NCBI GenBank assembly: GCA_900321715.1 | Contig: ONXC01000005.1 | Coordinates: 18,294 to 82,293 of the forward strand | Direction: 5' to 3' | Origin: an uncultured Bacteroidales bacterium | Lineage (GTDB): Bacteria; Bacteroidota; Bacteroidia; Bacteroidales; UBA932 | DNA length: 64,000 nt | Shown: piece after piece, positions 8,091 through 15,765 of the stretch | How positions within the stretch are numbered: position 1 is the stretch's first letter | Layout of the letters: each line of letters opens with the position of its first letter | Made by a program: the position numbers and the translations under genes | Notes under the pieces: generated by a model | Database searches by the model: none | What the model was told of the DNA's origin: nothing | Seen by the model: only the letters and a program-made list of their open reading frames with translations

Positions 8091-11000
8091 TTAGAATCCA
8101 AGCTGCACTCCCATGGTCAGTGCTCTCTGTGTAGGGTAGGCGGCTACGCCTAAATGACCGAATTCGGGATCTATGATTTTGATTTTGTCAATGCAGAAGA
8201 TGTTATTTCCATTAATGAAAATGCGCAGGCTCTCAGCGCGGATCTTGCTGCAGACCTTCTTGCTGAAATTGTAGCCTAATTCAGCCGTCTTGAGTTTCAG
8301 GTATGATGCGTCGCGCATATACAAGGTGTTGACCGTAAAGTTGTTCGTGGTCTTGTTGGAATGCGCCACAGGATATTTCGCATTGGTGTTGTCGGCTCCT
8401 GGAATGAAGCGGTTGTCGAAATACTCGTGGTAAATGTTATAAGAAGGATAGGCAAGGGAGAACGGCCACATTCCCGTGCTGTCAAGCAATATGTTGGTAT
8501 TGCCGGCACCCGTGAAGTTGAGGGTAAGGTCAAATCCCTTGTAGGCGAACGTCATGCCAAATCCGTACATGATCTCCGGGATACGTCCAAGGCCGATGAA
8601 GCTGTAGTCATATGCGTTGATGACGTTGTCGCCGTTTAGGTCGGCATACCTGATATCACCTACGCCGTAGCTGTCGTCAAGTTCCTGCTTGGGGGCATTG
8701 TCAACTTCTTCCTGGGTTTGGAAAAGGCCGATGGCGGTAAGACCGTAAATCATGCCGGTAGAGCGCCCGCGGGTGTCCTGATAAGACCAGGTATGGTATG
8801 CGGTGTCGTCCTCCAGGACCTTGTTGCGGGCGAAGGTCATATTTGCGCGCAGGTTGTAATAGAAACCGCCGGCGGTGGTGTTTGAGAACTCGATGTTGGC
8901 ATCGAATCCACGGTTTTCCATGATGCCGATATTCGCCCAAGGGGTATCGCCCCACTGTGCGCCAAGGATATTGGGAATCTGGGCTCTCTTGATGAGGATA
9001 TTGTCACGATACTCATAGAAGTAGTCGGCGCTCAGTTTGAGCTTGCCCTTGAACATTTCAAGGTCAAACCCTACATCGGCCTTGCGGGAAACCTCCCATG
9101 TGGCTTTGGGAGAACCCATTGAAAGCTCTGCCGTTCCTCCGGTTGGTGTCTGGCTGTTGCCAAGGAGATACGGGTTGGCGTGCATGTTGACCGTTGACAT
9201 GTAGTAGAAGCGCTCTGCGGAATTGGCGTCATTGCCCACAAGACCGTAGGACCCCCTGATTTTCAAGTGATTGATAGGGTTGTTTGCTCCCCAGAATTTC
9301 TCTCTTGAGGGCACCCAGCCGGCAGAGATGGCCGGGAAGAAACCGTAACGCAGGCCTTTTGCGAAGTTCTCCGAACCATTGTATCCGCAGTTGAACTCTA
9401 TCAGGTATCTCATGTCATATGAATAGTTGAGACGTCCTGCGAATCCCTGACGGCGGTGAGGGAGACGTGCGGTAGAGTTACCGGCGGTAAGATCCACGTA
9501 ATCACGGCGGTTGAACATGGCAAGCGCGCCTACGGAATGCTTGTTGAAGGTCCTGTTGTAATTAAGCCTTACGTCGTAGTAGATAGCCCTGTTTGAAACC
9601 TGGGAGAAACTGAATGACATGGGCTGCTCCTCGAAGATGATATTGTATTTCCCTTCTCCGGTGACAGTGTCATAACCCAGGAACTGTTTGGTGTCCGGCA
9701 CCTTTCGGCGGAAGGCCTCATTATAATTATAATAGTCAAATGACAAGTTTGCATTGAGGGACAGGCCGGAAGTTATGAGCCTGCTGAGGTCCCAGTTGAG
9801 GCTGGCGTTTGCCTGGGTGGTGACGCGGAATTGATCGGCATAACCATTGTTGGTGGCAAGGCTCCAGGGAGACCTTTGTTCATAGGAGGTGGCGCGTCCT
9901 CCGAGTGAGCCGTCAGGGTTTACGACGGGATATGCAAGGGGGGATGTGATCTTCAGTGAATTGAAGATGTCTCCTGCGGGGGTTCCGGGATAGATTCTGT
10001 GCTCCATTATCTGGGAAAGACCCAGGGCAAGGGAGATGTCCCTTGTTACGTTGATATCCACGTTGGAGCGGAAGAAGTATCGCTGGGAAAGGGAGTTTGT
10101 CCTGTAGTTGTATTGAGGGTCTTCCTTGAGCAGGCCGTCCTGTGATGAGAATCCGAAGTTCACATAGTATCTTACAACTTCATTACCTCCGGAGACGGAG
10201 AGGTTGTTCATGGTCTGGAACGCATTCTTTTTCAGAATCATATTTGTCCAGTCATTGTTTGGATACATGTATGGGTCTGAGCCGTCACGGAAAGACTCTA
10301 TTTCTTCGTCTGACCACGGAATGATGTTGCCGTCCGTGGCGCAGGCCTCGTTCATGAGGGTGGCAAAATCTCCGGCATTGATGAAATTGTCAAATCTGAG
10401 TCCGTGAAGGTTGGTAGCCTCAAGCCTAAGTGTGATCTTGGGCTTACCCATGCTTCCTTTCCTTGTGTTGATAAGGATAACGCCGTTAGCACCGCGCATA
10501 CCATATACAGCCGTTGCAGAGGCGTCCTTGAGGACGGAGAAAGATTCAATGTCGCTTGCATCCACAAGATTGATGTCTCGCTGGACACCATCTACAAGAA
10601 CAAGGGGCGAGGCGGAAAGCCAGGTTCCAAGACCGCGGATAAGAAGCGTGGCGCCGTCATATCCGGGTTCTCCGCTTGTCTGGCGGGAGACTAGTCCTGG
10701 GACAACGCCGCCCAGGGCGTTGGAAAGATTGGGCGTTGCCTGATGTCTGAGCTCTTTTGCGTCCACCGTGGTAAGGGCTCCGGTGATTGTAGCCTTCTTC
10801 TGCGTTCCATAGCCGATTACTACAGCGTCTTCAAGGGAAGCGGTATCCTCTTCAAGAAAGATGTCTATGACTTTGCGCTTGGAGACCTTGATCACCTGCT
10901 CCTTGAAGCCGATGGAAGATGTGACTATCTCACATTCCTCGTTGTTCACACCAAGGACGAAATAACCGAAGGCGTCGGTTATGGTTCCGATGTTGGTAGC

Positions 11001-11159
11001 CTTCTGCATAACCGCCACACCTTCAAGCGGTTCCTTGCTTACGGCGTCATAGACATGTCCTGTGACCGTTACCGTTTTTCTGCTGGAGTTCTGGGCGACG
11101 AGCGACAGACAGCAGGCAAAAGTCAACAGTACTGATGTAATCGTCTTAAATCTTTTCAT
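8091..11159 (-). CDS. SusC/RagA-family TonB-dependent outer-membrane transporter
   Basis: 1022 residues with a signal peptide (MKRFKTITSVLLTFACCLSL). An N-terminal carboxypeptidase-regulatory-like Ig domain (about 28-110, VTGHVYDAVSKEPLEGVAV) is followed by the plug with VIGYGTQKKATITGAL and the signature VLKDASATAVYGMRGANG. The 22-stranded barrel then ends in a typical terminal strand (LTMGVQLGF). It imports oligosaccharides with its SusD partner, powered by TonB/ExbBD, which are not in this window. It is the first gene of the minus-strand pair, with a well-formed promoter at 11200-11231. The nearest regulators are LacI (18364) and the AraC-type regulator (25271). Confidence 0.95.
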   Translation of the reverse strand: MKRFKTITSVLLTFACCLSLVAQNSSRKTVTVTGHVYDAVSKEPLEGVAVMQKATNIGTITDAFGYFVLGVNNEECEIVTSSIGFKEQVIKVSKRKVIDIFLEEDTASLEDAVVIGYGTQKKATITGALTTVDAKELRHQATPNLSNALGGVVPGLVSRQTSGEPGYDGATLLIRGLGTWLSASPLVLVDGVQRDINLVDASDIESFSVLKDASATAVYGMRGANGVILINTRKGSMGKPKITLRLEATNLHGLRFDNFINAGDFATLMNEACATDGNIIPWSDEEIESFRDGSDPYMYPNNDWTNMILKKNAFQTMNNLSVSGGNEVVRYYVNFGFSSQDGLLKEDPQYNYRTNSLSQRYFFRSNVDINVTRDISLALGLSQIMEHRIYPGTPAGDIFNSLKITSPLAYPVVNPDGSLGGRATSYEQRSPWSLATNNGYADQFRVTTQANASLNWDLSRLITSGLSLNANLSFDYYNYNEAFRRKVPDTKQFLGYDTVTGEGKYNIIFEEQPMSFSFSQVSNRAIYYDVRLNYNRTFNKHSVGALAMFNRRDYVDLTAGNSTARLPHRRQGFAGRLNYSYDMRYLIEFNCGYNGSENFAKGLRYGFFPAISAGWVPSREKFWGANNPINHLKIRGSYGLVGNDANSAERFYYMSTVNMHANPYLLGNSQTPTGGTAELSMGSPKATWEVSRKADVGFDLEMFKGKLKLSADYFYEYRDNILIKRAQIPNILGAQWGDTPWANIGIMENRGFDANIEFSNTTAGGFYYNLRANMTFARNKVLEDDTAYHTWSYQDTRGRSTGMIYGLTAIGLFQTQEEVDNAPKQELDDSYGVGDIRYADLNGDNVINAYDYSFIGLGRIPEIMYGFGMTFAYKGFDLTLNFTGAGNTNILLDSTGMWPFSLAYPSYNIYHEYFDNRFIPGADNTNAKYPVAHSNKTTNNFTVNTLYMRDASYLKLKTAELGYNFSKKVCSKIRAESLRIFINGNNIFCIDKIKIIDPEFGHLGVAAYPTQRALTMGVQLGF

Positions 11160-11199
11160 ACTAATAAATGTTTGTAATTCATGCCGATAAGAATTTCAA

Positions 11200-11231
11200 C
11201 AAAGATATATAAACGTTTTAGCAAAAACAAA
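11200..11231 (-). promoter_or_regulatory. Promoter of SusC-SusD operon
   Basis: On the minus strand, TTTG (11228-11231), a 20-base spacer and TATCTTTG (11200-11207) closely match the Bacteroidetes -33/-7 consensus. Predicted start near 11196, leaving a leader of about 37 nt. A TTTTGCTAAAA word (reverse strand of 11216-11226) lies between the two boxes, where a bound repressor would block polymerase. Confidence 0.75.
11216..11226 (-). repeat. Operator-like 11-mer, copy 1
   Basis: TTTTGCTAAAA on the minus strand, a near-palindrome lying inside the SusC promoter between -33 and -7. An exact copy is on the plus strand at 11364-11374, next to the opposite promoter. The arrangement suggests a shared transcription-factor site, but which regulator binds is not known. 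Confidence 0.45.
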
Positions 11232-11363
11232 GAAATAATTTTTATTTGTTAGTTTTTATATCGAAAAACAATAAAAACCCATCGTTTTAAGGATTCTTGG
11301 AGGCGTTTTTTAAAGCTTTGGGAACCGCAATTTGTCAGAAAAAATAAATAATGTGCATAAAAG

Positions 11364-11374
11364 TTTTGCTAAAA
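11364..11374 (+). repeat. Operator-like 11-mer, copy 2
   Basis: TTTTGCTAAAA on the plus strand, ending 4 bp upstream of the -33 box (11379-11382) of the fimbrillin-like gene. It is the exact inverted partner of 11216-11226, about 150 bp away. Upstream placement would fit an activator or a looping site here. Confidence 0.45.
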
Positions 11375-11378
11375 TGAT

Positions 11379-11409
11379 TTTGCAATCTGATTTTGATTCT
11401 ATATCTTTG
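11379..11409 (+). promoter_or_regulatory. Promoter of fimbrillin-like lipoprotein gene
   Basis: TTTG (11379-11382), a 19-base spacer and TATCTTTG (11402-11409): an exact match to the Bacteroidetes consensus. Predicted start near 11413, giving a leader of about 75 nt, longer than most others in the window. Confidence 0.8.
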
Positions 11410-11488
11410 TGGAAAATTGGAATACTATTAACGTGATACTGAAACAAGAAAATCAATCAAATATTCATTATTTCTAACACTAACAAAA

Positions 11489-13786
11489 ATGAAAACAAGA
11501 ACACTTTTCATCCTTGCGGCGATCGCCATCCCGCTGGTCTCTTGTCAAAAGCCGGCAAACGACAATACTCCTGCCACGCCGGACTATCAGGAGATTACCT
11601 TCAATGTGAAGGCTGCATCAGTTGAAGGCCTGGATCTGGGCTTCAGCGCAGGTGAGTCCATCTCCATCTTTGATGGTAAGGCCAATCAGAAGTTCACGGC
11701 AACTTCCGCCACAGCTATCAAGGGAACGGCCAATGCAAAAGCAGAGGCATACGCGGCTCTTTATCCTTACAACGCAGAATACAAGCGCACATCCGGTAAA
11801 GTGCCCGTAACAATTCCTTCCGCCCAGAGTCCTGACGCCGGAAAGATTGCAGCTAACGCCAACTTCCAGGTTGCATATGCCGCTTCTGCAACGGAAGAAC
11901 TGAAATTCTCCTTTATGCCGGCAATTCTGAAGATGAACATTGCTGCAGATAAGAAAATCGTTTCTGTAACTATCTTTGCCGACGGTAACGAGTCCCTTAC
12001 CGGTACCTGCAACCTTGAACTTGCCGCCACTCCCAAATGCGAGAAAGTGGGTGAAGGTGCAAATAAGGTCACAATTACCGGCACCGACATCAAGGGCGTT
12101 AATTATGCTGCCGTATTACCTGGAAACGTTTCCAGTTATACTGTTTCCTTAACTGCTGCGGATGACTATCATGCCGATGTAAAGGTTTCCGGTGCCGAGC
12201 TTAAGAGCGGTGCCATTACAGACCTCGGTACATTCAGCTCATTTAACTGGGTCGAGCCCGTCAACCCCAATCCTACAAACGTTGTTGGTGCTGTCATCAT
12301 GAAGGCTTCTTTCGAGACCGCCGACTTCAACCTTATCGGAGATGGTGGATTTGAGGATTACCCCAGAGACGGATGGAAGTGGGAAAATCCCAATCACGTT
12401 GAATCCCTTATCGATGGACATAATTCCCCGAAGGCTCTCCGTATGGAAAGGACCAGCCCGGATGGTATGACAAACCTTCAGCAGGCTGTCGTCTATAGGG
12501 AAACTACGGAGGTTGGCGCTGGCTGGTGGGTTATTGAATTCGACGCCCGTGTATCAAAAGACAGCAATAAAGATTTCTATTCCGGATTCTCCTTCAATGA
12601 CGATTTAGGTTGCTGGTACAGGGAAGTTACCGGAGGCGTAAAGGCTCCTTCACCGGAAGATGTCAAGGAGAACGGAAGATGGTTCTTCAATGATGAACAG
12701 TGGCATCACTACGTATTTGATGATACCAACTATCCTACCCAGGCATGGGGCTTCGTTCACCTCGGCATGTGGGGAGATCCCGATGCCAATCCCTGCTGGT
12801 CTGAATATGACAACGTGGTGGTTTATCCCAAGGAGCTCGACATCCGTGGTATCTCAACGGCTCCCAAGGAAGCAAAGATCCTTGGATCAATTACCAATGC
12901 AACCTATGATCAGGTTGACGGCCTTGGCAAGATTGTGGCCTGGATGGATACTGACAATAAGGTCAAACTCGCGTTCTCAGACGTTGTTATAAACGGAACC
13001 CTTATTCCTACAGCTGTGGCAGAGACTGAGTCCACGGATCCCTCATCAATCCAGATCAGCAAGTTCTACAAGAGCGAAGGTGCCATTTCTGAGATCCTCC
13101 CTGTAGCGGAAGGTGAAATTGCCGTTGTCCCTGATGATGTCTTTGTCATGGATGGAAAGACATACATGCACTATTACGGTATGACTGAATTCGATCCCAA
13201 CTTCACGCTCAACTGGAAAACTGACAAATCGGGCTTCGTAGTTTCCGAAGACAATGGCAAAACCTGGGAAGCTGCTGCTAAAACCTGGGCAGCAAGTGCC
13301 TGGGCAGCCAATAATGACGGAAAATTCTCCAACGCTGCATTCGTAAACCGTGATGGTTATACCTATATGATTGGTTCACATGCAGGACGTGACAACTGGC
13401 TGTGGGGTAAATCTTATGCCGCCCGCGTTGCAGATGGCAAGGATGTCACAGACCCCGATGCCTATGACTATTTCAAGAACCCCGGCTGGACAGACGGTGG
13501 TGGAGAATGGGCAATCAGGTTCAACCAGCATCTCCTTATGGGAGACCGCGGAACCTATGACCTTATCTGGAATCCCAAGTTTGAGGTATACCAGCTGTTC
13601 TATCGTGCCGATGCCGCTGAGGGAATCGTTTATCGTGATTCCAAGGGCCCCGATGCAGATGGTAAGTGGAACTGGTCCGGCGCCAAACTCCTCACCAAGG
13701 ATGAAGATACCGGTGTTCTCGGAAGCATCTCGGTGCTTAAGGTTGAAGAAGATGGGTCTGTAATCTTTGTGGGCTCAATCCTCTAG
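11489..13786 (+). CDS. Multidomain surface lipoprotein: fimbrillin-like + carbohydrate-binding-like + DUF4185-like
   Basis: 765 residues. The lipobox is IPLVSC (Cys19). Residues about 30-260 look like a fimbrillin/Mfa-like beta-sandwich (ITFNVKAASVEGLDLGF, YAALYPYNAEYKR). Residues about 275-450 look like a carbohydrate-binding jelly roll (LIGDGGFEDYPRDGWKWE, aromatic-rich). Residues about 455-765 resemble DUF4185, a propeller-like enzyme-related fold (VMDGKTYMHYYG, FVVSEDNGKTWE). I see no certain catalytic residues. The protein is probably surface exposed and glycan-binding. It has its own strong promoter and a strong terminator, and is followed by a CotH-kinase gene. None of the GGCCGAT words common elsewhere occurs in this gene. 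Domain names are by resemblance, and the order is unusual. Confidence 0.7.
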   Translation: MKTRTLFILAAIAIPLVSCQKPANDNTPATPDYQEITFNVKAASVEGLDLGFSAGESISIFDGKANQKFTATSATAIKGTANAKAEAYAALYPYNAEYKRTSGKVPVTIPSAQSPDAGKIAANANFQVAYAASATEELKFSFMPAILKMNIAADKKIVSVTIFADGNESLTGTCNLELAATPKCEKVGEGANKVTITGTDIKGVNYAAVLPGNVSSYTVSLTAADDYHADVKVSGAELKSGAITDLGTFSSFNWVEPVNPNPTNVVGAVIMKASFETADFNLIGDGGFEDYPRDGWKWENPNHVESLIDGHNSPKALRMERTSPDGMTNLQQAVVYRETTEVGAGWWVIEFDARVSKDSNKDFYSGFSFNDDLGCWYREVTGGVKAPSPEDVKENGRWFFNDEQWHHYVFDDTNYPTQAWGFVHLGMWGDPDANPCWSEYDNVVVYPKELDIRGISTAPKEAKILGSITNATYDQVDGLGKIVAWMDTDNKVKLAFSDVVINGTLIPTAVAETESTDPSSIQISKFYKSEGAISEILPVAEGEIAVVPDDVFVMDGKTYMHYYGMTEFDPNFTLNWKTDKSGFVVSEDNGKTWEAAAKTWAASAWAANNDGKFSNAAFVNRDGYTYMIGSHAGRDNWLWGKSYAARVADGKDVTDPDAYDYFKNPGWTDGGGEWAIRFNQHLLMGDRGTYDLIWNPKFEVYQLFYRADAAEGIVYRDSKGPDADGKWNWSGAKLLTKDEDTGVLGSISVLKVEEDGSVIFVGSIL

Positions 13787-13797
13787 AAACTATCAGG

Positions 13798-13838
13798 AAA
13801 GTTGCGCAGGCGCATGCGCGCGTCTGCGCAACTTTTTT
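13798..13838 (+). terminator. Strong intrinsic terminator after the fimbrillin-like gene
   Basis: A 12-bp perfect stem (13798-13809 with 13824-13835, AAAGTTGCGCAG arm) encloses a loop containing the palindrome GCGCATGCGC, with T's from 13833 to 13838. The next gene starts only 7 nt later, so the CotH kinase must depend on read-through or on a weak promoter overlapping the T tract (TATATTTA-like sequence just before its ATG). Confidence 0.85.
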
Positions 13839-13844
13839 ATATTT

Positions 13845-15746
13845 ATGCTTCGTACTGTTCGTAAAATACTGACAGTTTTATTATCGGTTCTTGCGGCGCT
13901 ATCATGTGTCAGGAAAGATGAATTGGACAGTGGTCGCAATCCTTCTGCAAGACCATATAATTATACAAAACTGATTGACGCGGTCCAAGGCGGACTCTGG
14001 TATGAGAAAGCCGAAGACTTCGGTGATTACCTTGCTGTTTTCTTCGAGGACGGGACAGTTGTAAATATCCCCTACGACGAAGTAAAGACCATTGACGGAA
14101 ACATTTTCGATGAGCCTAAGATTACCCGGGATAAAAACAGCGGGACATGGCTCAATAACCTTGTAAGGACAGGCCTGTATTTTGAGACTGCGGAGGATTC
14201 TGAATCATATCCTATCTGTATCTGGTATAATAAGGATTGTGTCAAAATCTATCTCTGCAACGGTTCTGTAATAACCCGCGGCGGCAACCCTAAAGAGGTT
14301 TTCAAGTCCTTCTCCATCCTTTCATCCGACAACAGAAACCTTTCAAAGGATATTATATGTACCATTGCAAATGAGGAAATCAAGGGTACACGGCCGCAAT
14401 TCTTTGACAATCTTCTTTTCCGCCCTCGTTTTGAGATAAGCGCCAGCAGTGTTTCGGTAAATGGGGAGCTGCAGATCAGCGGAGAGTCTGTTCAGGATTT
14501 TTCCCAGCCAGTAGTTTATGACGTTAAGCTGTTTGACGGTACTTCCGTGTCTTATACCGTCACGCTGGAATGCTATGGGAAATTCCCTTCCGTTTATATC
14601 ACTACGGATAATAATCGGCCCGTAAATGACAAGGTGAATTACATCCCCGGATCAATCAGGGTGGAAGATCCGCTCAGGGAGCACTCTGACATAACTTGTT
14701 TTCAATCACGGATGAAAATCAGGGGAAGGGGTAACTCTACCTGGTCCTATTTCCCCAAAAAACCATATCGCATCAAACTTGATGAAAAGTCAGAAGTACT
14801 TGGCCTCAAGTCTGACAAAGACTGGATAGTCCTTGCCAATTACAATGACAAATCTCTTCTGCGCAATGCCGTTGCCTTTGAACTCTCCCGAATATGCGGT
14901 TTTTCGTGGACTCCAAGCTTCTATCCGGTAGAACTGTATTTCAATAATCTGTATATGGGGGTATACGATTTTGGGGAACACAAGGAAGTTGGCAAGAGTA
15001 AAGTGAATATAAACCCGGACGCCGGGGACGTGTATCTTGAGCTTGAGTGCTATCCCGATGAGCCGTACAATTTCTGGACATCAATGTCCGTACCTCTCAC
15101 ATATAAGGACCCTGACACCCCCAGCACGGAAGTGCGCATGGAGGTTGAGGGTTTCTTCCAGGCTTTTGAAACGGCTCTGCAGTCGGACTATTTTGCCGAT
15201 CCATACCGTGGATATGCCGCTTACATTGACATAAAGTCCTTCGTGGACAACTATATAATTCAGGAACTCACCAAAAACTTTGACGGGAATCTCCATAAAA
15301 GTACGTTCTTCTCCAAAAAGAAGGGAGGAAAACTGGAGTTCTGTCATGTGTGGGATTTCGACCTTTCCATGGGCAACTGCAGCTTCTTTGGAAACATCCC
15401 CGGCGGAAACGGTCCGGAAGGTTTTTATGTAAAGGACTACGGTTTCCAGGGGTATGGCTGGGGATGGTATTACCGTCTTTTCCAGGACCCCAATTTCCGC
15501 AAAAAGGTAAAGGATCGCTGGAACGAGCTAAAGCCCCAGTTGCAGACAATACCGGCTTTCATTGATGAAAAAGTCGCCTACCTTGATGAGGTTTCATACA
15601 ATAATTTCAAGAGGTGGAATATTCTGGGAACCAATGTTTGGTCACAGGTGGTTGTCACGGGCTCATATGAGGGGGAAATAGCTTATTTGAAAGACTTTTA
15701 CACAAAACGCCTGAAATGGCTTGACAAGGAAATAAATAAATGGTAA
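13845..15746 (+). CDS. CotH-family atypical kinase, lipoprotein
   Basis: 633 residues from the ATG at 13845. The longer frame from 13767 is rejected because it begins inside the preceding gene and lacks a signal. The lipobox is LAALSC. The first 260 residues or so form beta-rich domains of unclear family, with a repeated GLWYEKAEDFGDYLAVFF / GLYFETAEDSESYPICIW motif. Residues about 265-633 are a CotH kinase domain: KIRGRGNSTWSYFPKKPYRI, then Asp480 (NFDGNLHKSTFF) as likely catalytic Asp and Asp504/Asp506 (HVWDFDLSMGN) as likely metal ligands. Known CotH proteins phosphorylate spore-coat proteins on Ser in Bacillus. Here the lipobox puts the kinase outside the cytoplasm. The substrate is unknown; the adjacent fimbrillin-like protein is a candidate. 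Confidence 0.85.
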   Translation: MLRTVRKILTVLLSVLAALSCVRKDELDSGRNPSARPYNYTKLIDAVQGGLWYEKAEDFGDYLAVFFEDGTVVNIPYDEVKTIDGNIFDEPKITRDKNSGTWLNNLVRTGLYFETAEDSESYPICIWYNKDCVKIYLCNGSVITRGGNPKEVFKSFSILSSDNRNLSKDIICTIANEEIKGTRPQFFDNLLFRPRFEISASSVSVNGELQISGESVQDFSQPVVYDVKLFDGTSVSYTVTLECYGKFPSVYITTDNNRPVNDKVNYIPGSIRVEDPLREHSDITCFQSRMKIRGRGNSTWSYFPKKPYRIKLDEKSEVLGLKSDKDWIVLANYNDKSLLRNAVAFELSRICGFSWTPSFYPVELYFNNLYMGVYDFGEHKEVGKSKVNINPDAGDVYLELECYPDEPYNFWTSMSVPLTYKDPDTPSTEVRMEVEGFFQAFETALQSDYFADPYRGYAAYIDIKSFVDNYIIQELTKNFDGNLHKSTFFSKKKGGKLEFCHVWDFDLSMGNCSFFGNIPGGNGPEGFYVKDYGFQGYGWGWYYRLFQDPNFRKKVKDRWNELKPQLQTIPAFIDEKVAYLDEVSYNNFKRWNILGTNVWSQVVVTGSYEGEIAYLKDFYTKRLKWLDKEINKW

Positions 15747-15765
15747 ACTAACATAACGGCTTCAT

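Larger units (their letters stand above)
11160..11488. other. 329-bp divergent regulatory region
   Basis: No gene is visible here. The region is A+T rich. It holds back-to-back promoters for the SusC gene (minus) and the fimbrillin-like gene (plus), plus an exact 11-bp word present once on each strand (11216-11226 and 11364-11374), which may be an operator pair. The middle (about 11235-11355) has only A/T runs and shows nothing else recognisable. Confidence 0.7.

Noticed and set aside
13810-13823. GCGCATGCGC palindrome as a protein-binding site
   Set aside because: It is the loop of a textbook terminator, which explains it sufficiently.
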